Part shown: piece by piece, positions 41,176 to 50,000 of the stretch
Layout: every line of letters starts with the position of its first letter
Position numbering within the stretch: position 1 is the stretch's first letter
Assembly (NCBI GenBank): GCA_024228935.1
Contig: JAAESX010000090.1
Span: forward strand, 82,456-146,455
Source of the DNA: Pseudomonadota bacterium
GTDB taxonomy: Bacteria; Myxococcota_A; UBA796; CAJQPC01
Direction of reading: 5' to 3'
Length of the DNA: 64,000 bases
The notes under the pieces: model-generated
Database searches by the model: none
Told to the model about the DNA's origin: nothing
What the model saw: only the letters and a program-made list of their open reading frames with translations
Position numbers and translations under genes: made by a program

Positions 41176-42595
41176 TCAGCCCCCGCGGCCCCAGGCCTTG
41201 GGCCCCCAGGCGAGCTTCGTCCGGTCGTCCTGGGAGAGTACGTCCGTATCGGAGAGGTAGTCCCGCAGCATCGCGTCCGGCTGCAGGCTGAAGTCCACCA
41301 TGCAGCGGAAGCCGATGCCCAGGAGAGGGGTGGCGCCGGGCAGGATGAACGCCGTGCTGGCCTGGAGCTCCTTGATCTGGACGAGGCCGAAGCTCTCGAG
41401 CTTGGTGACCGTGGCCTTGCTGCCCGCGATGCCGTCGATCTGGAACTGGTCCGCGCTCCACTCGACCGGCCCGGGGCCAGGGAGCGACGTCGAGGGGTGG
41501 AAGCTGCGTTTCCAGCTGCCCACCTGCATCGCCACGCCGTCGGTGACCCGTCTCTGGAGGTAGGCCATCAGTCGGTCGGGGCGGGCGTCCTTGGCCAGGT
41601 CGTCCACGGCGCGCTCATCGGTCTGCGCATACGGGTTCAGGGCGGCGTGGACCAGTTGGATGCGGTCGGCGACGGCGGCGTCGCGCCAGCCGATGTCGAG
41701 CCACCTGGCGGTCAGCACGTCGTCGCCCTTCTTGCGGAACACACAGCGCGAAGCGCCTTCGTCGAGCGTCTCGCATGGGTCGTCGAGCGTCGCGTTGTAG
41801 AGCATCTTCGGGTAGCCGAAGACCTCTCGACCCGCTGCCAGGGCGGCCGCACTCCCGACGTAGATCCACGGGACGTACAGCCCGGGCCTGCCGGGCATGG
41901 TGCTCGGCACCATCACGAGGACCTCGTCGTAGCGAGCGGCGTCGTCCTCCAGCGCGTTCTCGAGGCCGACTCCCCCGTGGTACCGCACGATGCCGATCCA
42001 GAAGAACGGCCCGGGGCCGACGCCTGGGGCGACACACCCCGACATCACGCCTTCGGAGACGGTGCAGGGGATGTAGACCATCTCCGCTTTCGTCGCGACG
42101 TGGGGGCCTGGGAAGACCATCGGGTTGGTATAGGGGTAGTTCTGCTTCGTGTGGGTCGCGTGGCTCTGGGCGGCGTCCTTGGACCACGCCAGGGCGTGCC
42201 GGGCGACCTCGCCGAGCCAGGCTGAGGCGAGGGGGAGAGGCCAGGCCGTGAGGTCTCGGATGAAGTCCCCGTCCAGCGCGATGGCCACGCCCGTCTGGCG
42301 CGCGGTGATCCCGACGCTCTGCTCGGCCTTGGACAGGACGGAGATCTCGCCGGTGAACTGGCCGGGGCGCCGGATGGCGAAGCGGCGCTCGACGCCCCAC
42401 TCGTCGACCGACCCCTCAACGATCAGCCAGCAGAGGTCGCTGGCGTCACCGACCTTCGCCAGGACGTCGCCAGCTTTGAACCGGCGCTCGGCGCCGTTGG
42501 CGAGCAGGAGCTCCAGGGCCTTCTTCAGCTGGTCTTTGGGCAAGGTGGTACGCGGCGTGGTTCGCCAGCGCAGCGGCCAGGGTCTCGAGGTCCAT
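41176..42595 (-). CDS. Cyclic-nucleotide-binding domain fused to acetoacetate decarboxylase-like domain, with probable frameshift
   Basis: The main frame codes a cNMP-binding domain (FKAGDVLAKVGDASDLCWLIVEGSVDEWG, then GQFTGEISVLSKAEQSVG, TARQTGVAIALDG) followed by an acetoacetate decarboxylase-like domain with GREVFGYPKMLYN, where Lys is the probable Schiff-base residue, and EWSADQFQIDG. The likely true start is ATG 42595, with GGAG 7 nt upstream, which gives MDLETLAAALANHAAYHL. That frame needs removal of one C (CACC near 42544) to run into LPKDQLKKALELLLANG of the main frame. Either the copy is frameshifted, a sequencing error exists, or translation starts at TTG 42543. A fusion linking cAMP-type sensing to a decarboxylase-like enzyme is uncommon. 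Confidence 0.7.
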
Positions 42596-42665
42596 CGTGC
42601 GTCTCCCGGGCACACGGTAGGTCCATCGGGGCCCCTCACGATACGAAGCGCGCACGGAGGTCGAC

Positions 42666-42875
42666 ATGGAGCGATGGGAGCACGCCACGATCGAGTGGCT
42701 CTGGGACTCGGGAGCCATCCGGCTCGATCTGCCCGACAGCGAGACGAAGAAGCTCGAGGGGCTGCACGCCCAGGTCGTCGAGCTGCTGAACGTGCTCGGC
42801 GCTGAGGGGTGGCAGGTGGTCGCGAGCACCTCGACCGGCAACTGGATCTTCTGGACGCTGAAGCGGCGGCGGTAG
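42666..42875 (+). CDS. DUF4177-like small protein
   Basis: A 69-residue cytoplasmic protein with the pattern MERWEHATIEWLWD ... LNVLGAEGWQVVAS ... NWIFWTLKRRR. The LNxLGxEGW core is the DUF4177 signature (small proteins of unknown function, widespread in bacteria). The ATG has GGAGG 5 nt upstream. It is divergent from the cNMP/ADC gene, with 70 nt between starts. GTCAGC/GCTGAC inverted repeats (42876-42910) immediately follow its stop and may terminate transcription. Confidence 0.82.
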   Translation: MERWEHATIEWLWDSGAIRLDLPDSETKKLEGLHAQVVELLNVLGAEGWQVVASTSTGNWIFWTLKRRR

Positions 42876-42953
42876 GTCAGCGACGCAAAGGTCCGAGGCT
42901 GACGGTCAGCCGGCGAGTTCTGCGCACTCAGGGAGCCCCGAACCCCCGACCCG

Positions 42954-43340
42954 TCAAGGCTCGATGCTCTCCAGGTGGTTCTCGTCCTGGTACCAGGCGT
43001 TGAACGAGTGCGTCATCTCGTCGAAGCCCTGGCAGTCGTGGTAGTCGACGTTGTTGTCGTCCGGGGCGGTGACCAGGCTCCAGGCCCCGTTGCCCTCGTC
43101 GCTGAGCTCGTACCCGTTCGTCATCTCGATCCCGGCCCCGTTGGCCGCGTTCGTGGTCACTCGGACCCACTCGACGCCCGAGATGGTCTGGGCCGTGAAG
43201 GTGAAGTCGCCAGCCGCATCGCACGACGCGCTGACGGACTGGAAGACCTCGGCCTCGCCGGAACCGGAGTCGGAATCGGAATCGGACTGGCCGGAGTCGC
43301 TGGTTGAACCGAAGCACGCGAGATGAAGGAACAGGAGCAT
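42954..43340 (-). CDS. Small lipoprotein with Ser-Asp linker
   Basis: A 128-residue lipoprotein starting MLLFLHLACFGS (Cys at residue 9). A Ser/Asp-rich linker (DSGQSDSDSDSGSGEAE) precedes a beta-domain with SCDAAGDFTFTAQTISG and GVEWVRVTTNAANGAG. A later FDEMTHSFNAWYQDEN block ends the protein. No family is recognised. The Shine-Dalgarno is weak (GGGGCC), so the start rests on the lipobox. It converges on the DUF4177 gene across 78 nt and is divergent from the ThDP enzyme gene (46 nt), so one short region must serve both. Confidence 0.65.
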   Translation of the reverse strand: MLLFLHLACFGSTSDSGQSDSDSDSGSGEAEVFQSVSASCDAAGDFTFTAQTISGVEWVRVTTNAANGAGIEMTNGYELSDEGNGAWSLVTAPDDNNVDYHDCQGFDEMTHSFNAWYQDENHLESIEP

Positions 43341-43386
43341 GGCCCCATTCTACGGAAGGCGGGCTCAGCGGATAGGGGGCGCAGGC

Positions 43387-44979
43387 ATGCCCACCACCTC
43401 GCAGATCCTGGCCCGCACGCTCTACGCGCGGGGCGTGCGTCATGCCTTCGGGATGCCGGGTGGCGTGGTGCTGCCGCTGCTCGAGGCGTTCCGCGAGGTC
43501 GGCATCGACTTCGTCCTGGTCAAGCACGAGGGCAGCGCCGGCTTCATGGCCGACGCCTACGCCCAGGTGAACGGGACGCCCGGCGTCTGCGTCGCCACGC
43601 TGGGACCCGGCGCGACGAATCTCGTGAGCGGCATGGCCGGCGCGCTGCTCGACCGCGCGCCCGTGGTCGCCATCACCGGCGAGGCCGAGCGGACCAACGT
43701 CTACACCCATCAGACGCTCGACCAGACGGCGCTGTTCAAGCCGGTGAGCAAGGTCAGCATGACGCTCACTTCCGGCGAGGCGTGGCGCGAGATCCCGCTG
43801 GCCCTGCGGCACCTCGAACACGGCCGGCGCGGTCCGGTCCATCTGAACATCCCGGCGTCGGTCTTCTCCGCCGGGCACACCTCGAGCTTCGACGACCGGT
43901 TCGAGCCCCTGGCCATCGACCCCAGGCTCTCGCTCGGGACCGTCGCGGCTCGGCTGGGTCGCGCGCTCCGGCCCATGATGCTGGTCGGCCTCGGCGACAT
44001 GACCCCGCGGCTGGCCCAGGTGGTCGGGCAGGTCGCGGCCGCCCGACGCATCCCCGTGATGAGCACGTACAAGGCCAAGGGTGTGCCGGACGAGAACCAC
44101 GAGTGGTACGCCGGCGCGTTCGGGCTCTCGACGACCGTCGATGCCCTGCAGCAGGACCTCCTGTCCACGTGCGACCTGCTCGTCACCGTCGGGCTCGATC
44201 CGGTCGAGCTGCGGCCTCAGTGGCTGCCGGGGTGGCGCGAGGACCTCCCGGTCATCGCCCTGGACCGCGCGGCTCCGACCGACCTGACCCATCCCGTCGA
44301 CACGCTCGTCGTCGGGGACCCGGCGCTGTCACTCGCCGCGCTGATCGGGACCGAGGGCGCCAGCGAGTGGACCCCGGACGACCTCGCCGACCACTGGGAC
44401 CGGATGGCCGGGCTGTTCCGCGAGGAGATCACGGGCATGGGCCCCGCCAGCGCGATTGCGGCCATCCAGGCGGGGCTCCCGGACGAGCACGTCGTGGCCC
44501 TGGATGTCGGCGCCCACCGCATCACGGCCTCGCACGTCTGGACGTGCTCCGAGCCGAACACGCTCCTGCAGTCGAACGGGTTCAGCTCGATGGGGTACGG
44601 CCTGCCCGCCGCTATCGCCGCGAAGCTCGCTCGCCCGGACCGGACCTGTGTGGCGCTGACCGGCGACGCGGGCCTGTGGATGACGCTCGGTGAGCTCGCC
44701 CTGGTCGCTGAGCGGGGGATGGACCTGGTCGTGGTCTACCTGGCTGACGGCTCGCTCTCGCTCATCGAGAAGAAGCAGCAGGCGCTCGGGCTGCCGCAGA
44801 CGGGCGTGCGGTTCCAGAACCCCGATGTGATGGCGCTGGCCCAGGCGTTCGGCGGCCAGGGCGAGTCCGTCAGCGACCTCGACGCCCTGACGGCATCCAT
44901 CGAGGCCGCGGTCGCCCGGGGAGGCCTGTGCCTCATCGAGGCGGTCATCGACCCGAGCCCGTACACCCGCCAGGTCTGA
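43387..44979 (+). CDS. Thiamine-diphosphate-dependent enzyme, acetolactate synthase-like
   Basis: A 530-residue enzyme of the acetohydroxyacid synthase/benzoylformate decarboxylase type. The PYR domain has the catalytic Glu48 (VKHEGSAGFMADAY); LGPGATNLVSGMAGA and VAITGEAERT follow. The PP domain begins near 420 with GDAG (Asp427), the ThDP/Mg motif, but the usual Asn pair at the end of the motif is ADGS. It lacks an obvious FAD signature (no RFDDR... is seen where AHAS has it). It would decarboxylate a 2-oxoacid and may carboligate; the exact substrate is unclear. The MBOAT gene begins 6 nt after it, so they are probably one transcript. Confidence 0.85.
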   Translation: MPTTSQILARTLYARGVRHAFGMPGGVVLPLLEAFREVGIDFVLVKHEGSAGFMADAYAQVNGTPGVCVATLGPGATNLVSGMAGALLDRAPVVAITGEAERTNVYTHQTLDQTALFKPVSKVSMTLTSGEAWREIPLALRHLEHGRRGPVHLNIPASVFSAGHTSSFDDRFEPLAIDPRLSLGTVAARLGRALRPMMLVGLGDMTPRLAQVVGQVAAARRIPVMSTYKAKGVPDENHEWYAGAFGLSTTVDALQQDLLSTCDLLVTVGLDPVELRPQWLPGWREDLPVIALDRAAPTDLTHPVDTLVVGDPALSLAALIGTEGASEWTPDDLADHWDRMAGLFREEITGMGPASAIAAIQAGLPDEHVVALDVGAHRITASHVWTCSEPNTLLQSNGFSSMGYGLPAAIAAKLARPDRTCVALTGDAGLWMTLGELALVAERGMDLVVVYLADGSLSLIEKKQQALGLPQTGVRFQNPDVMALAQAFGGQGESVSDLDALTASIEAAVARGGLCLIEAVIDPSPYTRQV

Positions 44980-44985
44980 CGCCCG

Positions 44986-46437
44986 ATGCTCTTCAACTCG
45001 AAGGTCTTCATCGCCTTCGCCTTGGTCGTCTTCGGGCTGTACTACTTCCTGGACGACAAGCGGAAGCTGTGGCTCCTCATGGCCGCCAGCTACCTGTTCT
45101 ACGGGTTCTGGGACCCGCTGCTGCTGTCGCTGATCTTCGTCAGCACCTGCGTCGACTTCCTCTGCGGCGGCAAGATCGCCAAGAGCTCGGACACCTCGAT
45201 CCGGAAGCGCTGGCTGTGGCTCAGCCTGGCCGTGAACCTCGGCATGCTGGGGTTCTTCAAGTACGCCGACTTCTTCATCAGCGAGTTCGTCCACGCCGCG
45301 AACCTCGTCGGCTGGAGCTCGCTCGATCCCGACAGCTTCATGCTCAACCTGCTGCTGCCGGTGGGCATCAGCTTCTACACGTTCCAGACGATGTCGTACA
45401 CGATCGACATCTACCGAAAGGACATCGAGCCCGAGCCGAGCTTCCTGCGCTTCGCCATCTACGTGAGCTTCTTCCCGCAGCTCGTCGCGGGGCCGGTCGA
45501 GCGGGCACAGCACCTGCTCCCCCAGTTCAGCCGACCGTTCCGGATGAGCCGCGACATGGTCTACGAGGGGGTGTTTCTCATCCTGCTCGGCTTCATCAAG
45601 AAGGTCGTCATCGCCGACCGGCTCGCGAACCAGATCGAGCCCTACTACGAGAAGCTCGCCACGGATGGGCCCCAGGCGGCTGTAGCGATGCTGCTGTTCA
45701 CGACCCAGATCTACGTGGACTTCTCGAGCTACAGCGACATCGCCATCGGGCTCGGATTCCTGCTCGGCTACAACATCCGGCCGAACTTCAACCTGCCGTT
45801 CGTCGTGCCCTCGATTCCGGAGCGCTGGCGGCGCTGGCACATCTCGATGAGCCACTGGTTCCGGGACTACATCTTCATCCCGCTCGGTGGCAGCCGGAAG
45901 GGGACGCTGCGGACCCAGGGCAACATCATGGCGGTGATGTTCCTGAGTGGGCTTTGGCACGGCGCCAGCAACAACTTCGTCGTGTGGGGGCTGCTGAACG
46001 GCTCGACGATGGTCGGCCACAAGATCATCCGGCGGCCGCTGCGTTTCCTGAGCGGGATGGCCGAGAAGACCTGGGCCACGAAGTGGGCCTACTACTACCT
46101 GTGCTGCTGGGTGACGTACTGCACCATCGCCAGCATCAACATCTTCTTCCGGTGCCCGGACTGGGAGACGGCGAAGAGCTTCGTCGGCGCCATCTACTTC
46201 TCGGGGTTCCAGCCGTACTGGCACGTGCTGACCACGTTCGAGCTGCCGGGTCCGCTGCAGGACGGCATCACCTGGACGCTGCTGGTCTTCCTGGCCCACG
46301 AGCTGCAGCGCTGGGGCGACGTGAAGTCGAAGATCCTGGGGAACCGGGCGCTGTGGGCCGCGACCTGTGCCGCGATGTTCTGGGTCGTCGTGACCTTCGG
46401 CATCAGTGGGCCTCAGTTCATCTACTACCAGTTCTGA
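44986..46437 (+). CDS. MBOAT O-acyltransferase, AlgI/DltB-like
   Basis: A 483-residue polytopic protein with about ten helices. The MBOAT hallmarks are FSYSDIAIGLGFLLGY (as FSSYSDIAIG), RWHISMSHWFRDYIFIPLGG and the catalytic His325 in FLSGLWHGASNNF. It transfers an acyl group to a polysaccharide, teichoic-acid-like polymer or lipid in the membrane or across it. AlgI-type proteins usually act with an AlgX/SGNH partner on the periplasmic side; an SGNH protein exists at 53583-54671 but is not adjacent. It follows the ThDP enzyme directly. It converges on trmO, separated by a hairpin. Confidence 0.9.
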   Translation: MLFNSKVFIAFALVVFGLYYFLDDKRKLWLLMAASYLFYGFWDPLLLSLIFVSTCVDFLCGGKIAKSSDTSIRKRWLWLSLAVNLGMLGFFKYADFFISEFVHAANLVGWSSLDPDSFMLNLLLPVGISFYTFQTMSYTIDIYRKDIEPEPSFLRFAIYVSFFPQLVAGPVERAQHLLPQFSRPFRMSRDMVYEGVFLILLGFIKKVVIADRLANQIEPYYEKLATDGPQAAVAMLLFTTQIYVDFSSYSDIAIGLGFLLGYNIRPNFNLPFVVPSIPERWRRWHISMSHWFRDYIFIPLGGSRKGTLRTQGNIMAVMFLSGLWHGASNNFVVWGLLNGSTMVGHKIIRRPLRFLSGMAEKTWATKWAYYYLCCWVTYCTIASINIFFRCPDWETAKSFVGAIYFSGFQPYWHVLTTFELPGPLQDGITWTLLVFLAHELQRWGDVKSKILGNRALWAATCAAMFWVVVTFGISGPQFIYYQF

Positions 46438-46448
46438 CCGAGGCCCCC

Positions 46449-46466
46449 GACCTCCCGCCGGAGGTC
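46449..46466. terminator. Hairpin between convergent genes
   Basis: A perfect 7-bp stem (gacctcc / ggaggtc) with a 4-nt loop cgcc in the 28-nt gap between the MBOAT and TrmO genes. It reads the same on both strands, so could terminate either. The expected T-run is absent. Confidence 0.45.
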
Positions 46467-46981
46467 TACTCGTCCAGCCAGCCGGCCCGCGCCTGAGGGA
46501 AGGCATCGAACTCGGGCACGTAGGGCTTGATGTCCAGGACCGGCGTGCCATCGAGCAGGTCCAGCCCGGCCACCAGCAGCGCCCCTCGCTCCACCCCGAC
46601 CAGCTCGACGCAGCTCAGCGCCAGCGGGTTCGGACGATGCGGCGCCCGCGTCGCGAAGAGGCCGCGCTTCGGCCCCCCGCGCGGCGGCTTCACCATCGGC
46701 CGCCCCCCGGGACCGTTCAGGTGCAGCCAGCAGAGCAGCCAGATCCGGTCGAAGCCCTCGAGGTCTTGTAGGACCTCGGGGGCGACGTGGTCCAAGAGCT
46801 CCACCCGTCCCTGGGCCACGCCGCGCTCCTTGGGTCCGGTCATGCCCGGCTGCCGAGGGGTGCCGTGGCGCTGCCTGAAGGGCGAGCGGACCACGGCGAC
46901 CGGCCGCAGGCTGACCTGCTCCGGGAAGGCCACCGCATCGGTGTAGGCGCGGCGGTCGTCGTCCAGCTCAGGAGGCTCCAT
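46466..46981 (-). CDS. trmO: tRNA (N6-threonylcarbamoyladenosine(37)-N6)-methyltransferase
   Basis: A 171-residue SAM-dependent tRNA methyltransferase of the TsaA/TrmO family (PF01980). It carries VAVVRSPFRQRHGTPRQPG near the N-terminus, LEGFDRIWLLCWLH in the middle and the strongly conserved LFATRAPHRPNPLALSCVEL block, then GVERGALLVAGLDLLDGTPVLDIKPYVP. It adds a methyl group to the N6 of t6A at position 37 of tRNAs decoding ANN codons. The ATG chosen adds about 25 residues before the core; a later start is possible. It converges on the MBOAT gene. Confidence 0.93.
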   Translation of the reverse strand: MEPPELDDDRRAYTDAVAFPEQVSLRPVAVVRSPFRQRHGTPRQPGMTGPKERGVAQGRVELLDHVAPEVLQDLEGFDRIWLLCWLHLNGPGGRPMVKPPRGGPKRGLFATRAPHRPNPLALSCVELVGVERGALLVAGLDLLDGTPVLDIKPYVPEFDAFPQARAGWLDE

Positions 46982-47038
46982 GGTGGCCCTCTATCGGGTG
47001 CACTCCAGGGGAGACCCGGTCGACGCCGGCGAGGTCGG

Positions 47039-50000
47039 TCAGCGCGACACGTAGAACTCCCTCTCCGGAGCCGGGTCGAGCGTCACGGCTCCCCCCTCGT
47101 GACTCCACGCTGTCGTCTCCACCCCGTCCACCCAGACAGCGGCCGGCTCGTCGCCGGGCCAGGCCACCGTCAGCGCGCAGCTCGAGGCCTCCCAGGCCAC
47201 CGTCCCCGACAGGTCTTCGTCCAGCTCGAGCTCCAGTGCGTCGAGTGTGCAGTCCGCCCACGCACCCAGATCGCTGTCGAGCTCGACCTGACTGCCCTCG
47301 GCCATGAAGACCCACGACGCGCCGTCGGTCCCCACCAGGACGCCGTCCGTGTCGACGGAACCCACCGCCTGCAGTCCCCCGGTCGCGTTGTGACCGACCT
47401 CGATCACGCGGCCGTCGTCGAACTCCACGTGCGCGAGCCGCACACTCGCGTCCTCCTGCAGCACGCTGGCGATGGGCGTCGGGTCGGTCGCCGTGCCCGT
47501 CAGGAGCAGCGTGAAGTAGGTCGCGCTGGTGCCGTCCTGGCGAGCCCGCACATACGTGTGGTCCCAGACCTCGGGCGAGCGGAAGTTGGTGCCACCGTCG
47601 CTGCGGCTGGTCAGCGTGACCACCCCCGCGGGCGCCAGCTGCACCACCTCGAGGTCCACGTCGATGCCGTCGTCGTTCGTGCCCGACCAGGAGAAGTCCT
47701 GGCCGGCGCGCACCAGCGTCCCGGCGCCCGAGGTCGTCGATGCGCCCAGGTGGAACTGCTGGTCGAACGTCGCCTCACTGGCCGCCTCGAGCTCGTCGAG
47801 CACCACGAAGAAGGCGTCGTCCACGAGCCACAGGTGACGGGTGTGGTCGCCGCCACCCGAGGTGACGCCGTCGCCGACGGTGCCCTCCATGCGCCCGTAG
47901 TCGGCGCGGTCCGACCACAGGCTCGCGACCAGCGCGGCGGGGTCGTCGAGGTCGTCCTGGGTCTTGGTCAGACCGGGCCCCGCTCCGTCGATGAGCACGT
48001 TGTTGTGGCCCTGGGCGCCTTGGAGCCACAGCTCCTGCCCGTCCGCAGGCGTGCCCCGATAGCTGCGTCCGTCTCCCGGATCGATGAGCAGCCAGGCCCC
48101 ATGCGAGACCAGCATCATCGACATCTGGTCGGCCTGGCAGTGCGACGACGGGCACGGCTGCGTCCGGCCCTTGAGCCCGAGCCACAGGGCGTCCTCGTCC
48201 CAGCCCGAGCGCAGCAGCAGCGCCTCGTCGCCCAGCGCCGCGCTGGTCCACTCGGGCTCATCCAGTCCGCTCTCGAGGAGGTTCTGGCGAGCGTGGAACC
48301 AGCGCCACAGGTCCGCGGAGTCGGGCACGAACTCGGCCATCAGGTCGTTGTGGACCTGGGTGGAGAGCCATCCGGTGGCGTACGGCCAGACGTGGCCGGT
48401 GGGCAGCATGGCGGCGACGTTCGCCTCGTACATCTCACGGACCGGGCCCACGGTGATGTGGTCCTCGCCGCCCAGCTGCCACCAGTCGATGAGGAAGGGC
48501 GTGAGTCCGTAGAAGACGTCGGACTGGTAGCCGTGGCCCTCGCTGAAGAGCCCGCTCTCGTGGAGGTACGCCGGGAGGTATCGACCCGCTGCCTCGCCAC
48601 CGGCCGCCCGGTCGTAGAACAGGTCGTCGACGCTCAGCTGGAGCGTCGCGGCGGACGAGCCGAAGTCCGGGTCGTACAGCGCCGGCATGGACAGCGCCAT
48701 GTGCCCGCTGCCGCCGACGGACATCAGCCGCGAGTTGGCGCCGAGCCAGCCGGGGCTCGCATGCAGGTAGCCGTGGTCGACGTAGGTCGGGTCGTCGTGG
48801 ACGCCGCCCGTGATGCCGATGTGGTGCAGCGTGCTGGCCCACCGGCGACGGAGCAGCGCGTGGCGGGGGGACCAGGTGTGCGGGTCGGCGTCTTCGAGCT
48901 CTGCCAGCAGGGCCGCGACCCGGTCATAGGCGAGCGCGTACCAGAACAGGCTTCGCCCCTGCAGCCAGCTCCAGTCCCAGGTGCCGTGGTCGACGTTCTC
49001 GAGCAGGGACAGGGCCAGCTCGAACGCCTCGTCCGTCTCCCCGGTCTCCCAGGCGGCCTCGGCGCAGGTCCACGCGGCGTGTGAGCGCGAATACGCCGTC
49101 AGCGCCTCGTCGGTCGGGTCGAGGTCCCCCGCCTTCCACGCCGCGACGTAGGTCGCCGCGGCGGTCGGCATGTCGTAGGATCCGACGGCCAGCATCGCGT
49201 CGGACGAGGAGAGCCGCGGGTGGCTCTCGGTGCGCCAGCCCGCATGCCGGGACAGGGCGTGGCTCGAGGTCCACGCGAAGCCCTGTACGGTGGCCTCTTC
49301 GACCCAGATCGCGTCGCTCGATGACCACTGGAGTGTCTCCCCACCCAGCGAGAACCGCTCGGTGGCGAGCGCGTCGCCGTCGTGTGCCGCGCTCCCGACC
49401 AACACGCCATCGACGAAGAGCCGCAGCTCGTCGTGGTCCACGGCGACGGCGACAGGCGTCCAACGGTCCTGCGGAATGGGCCCGCCCGTGACCTCGGCGG
49501 TTCCCCACCGTGCCGCCCAGCCGTCCTCTTCGAGCCACAGGCCGGGCCCGCCGTCCACCCCGAAGACGACCTGCTCGATGGCCTGGCCTGGCCGGACCCG
49601 AGCCGAGAGCGTGAGTGGCCCCTGGAGTCCTGGCGATGCCTCGGCCACGCCAGTCGCGTGCGCACAGCTCTCTCGTGTTGCGGCCTGGAGGTGGAAGCAG
49701 GGCTGCCCCTCGTCGTCCTGTGTGAGCTGCTCGAGGTCGCCTTCGAGGTCGCCCCCCGTCCGACCGACCAGCGCGGTGGTCTGGGCGGCGTTGTCGGTGG
49801 CTCGCCACGTCCCCTGGGTGACGGTGGTCGACAGAGTGGCGACGTCCCGGGGGACCGAGCGCACCTCGATCTCGTCGAGGGCTCCGGCGAACCCCGCGCT
49901 GCCATCGGCGGCCCCGCCCAGGTGCAGGACGCCATCCCCGGACTCGCTCTCGAAGCAGCCGACCCGCTCGTCCACCCGCATCGTGCCGTCGACCCAGACC

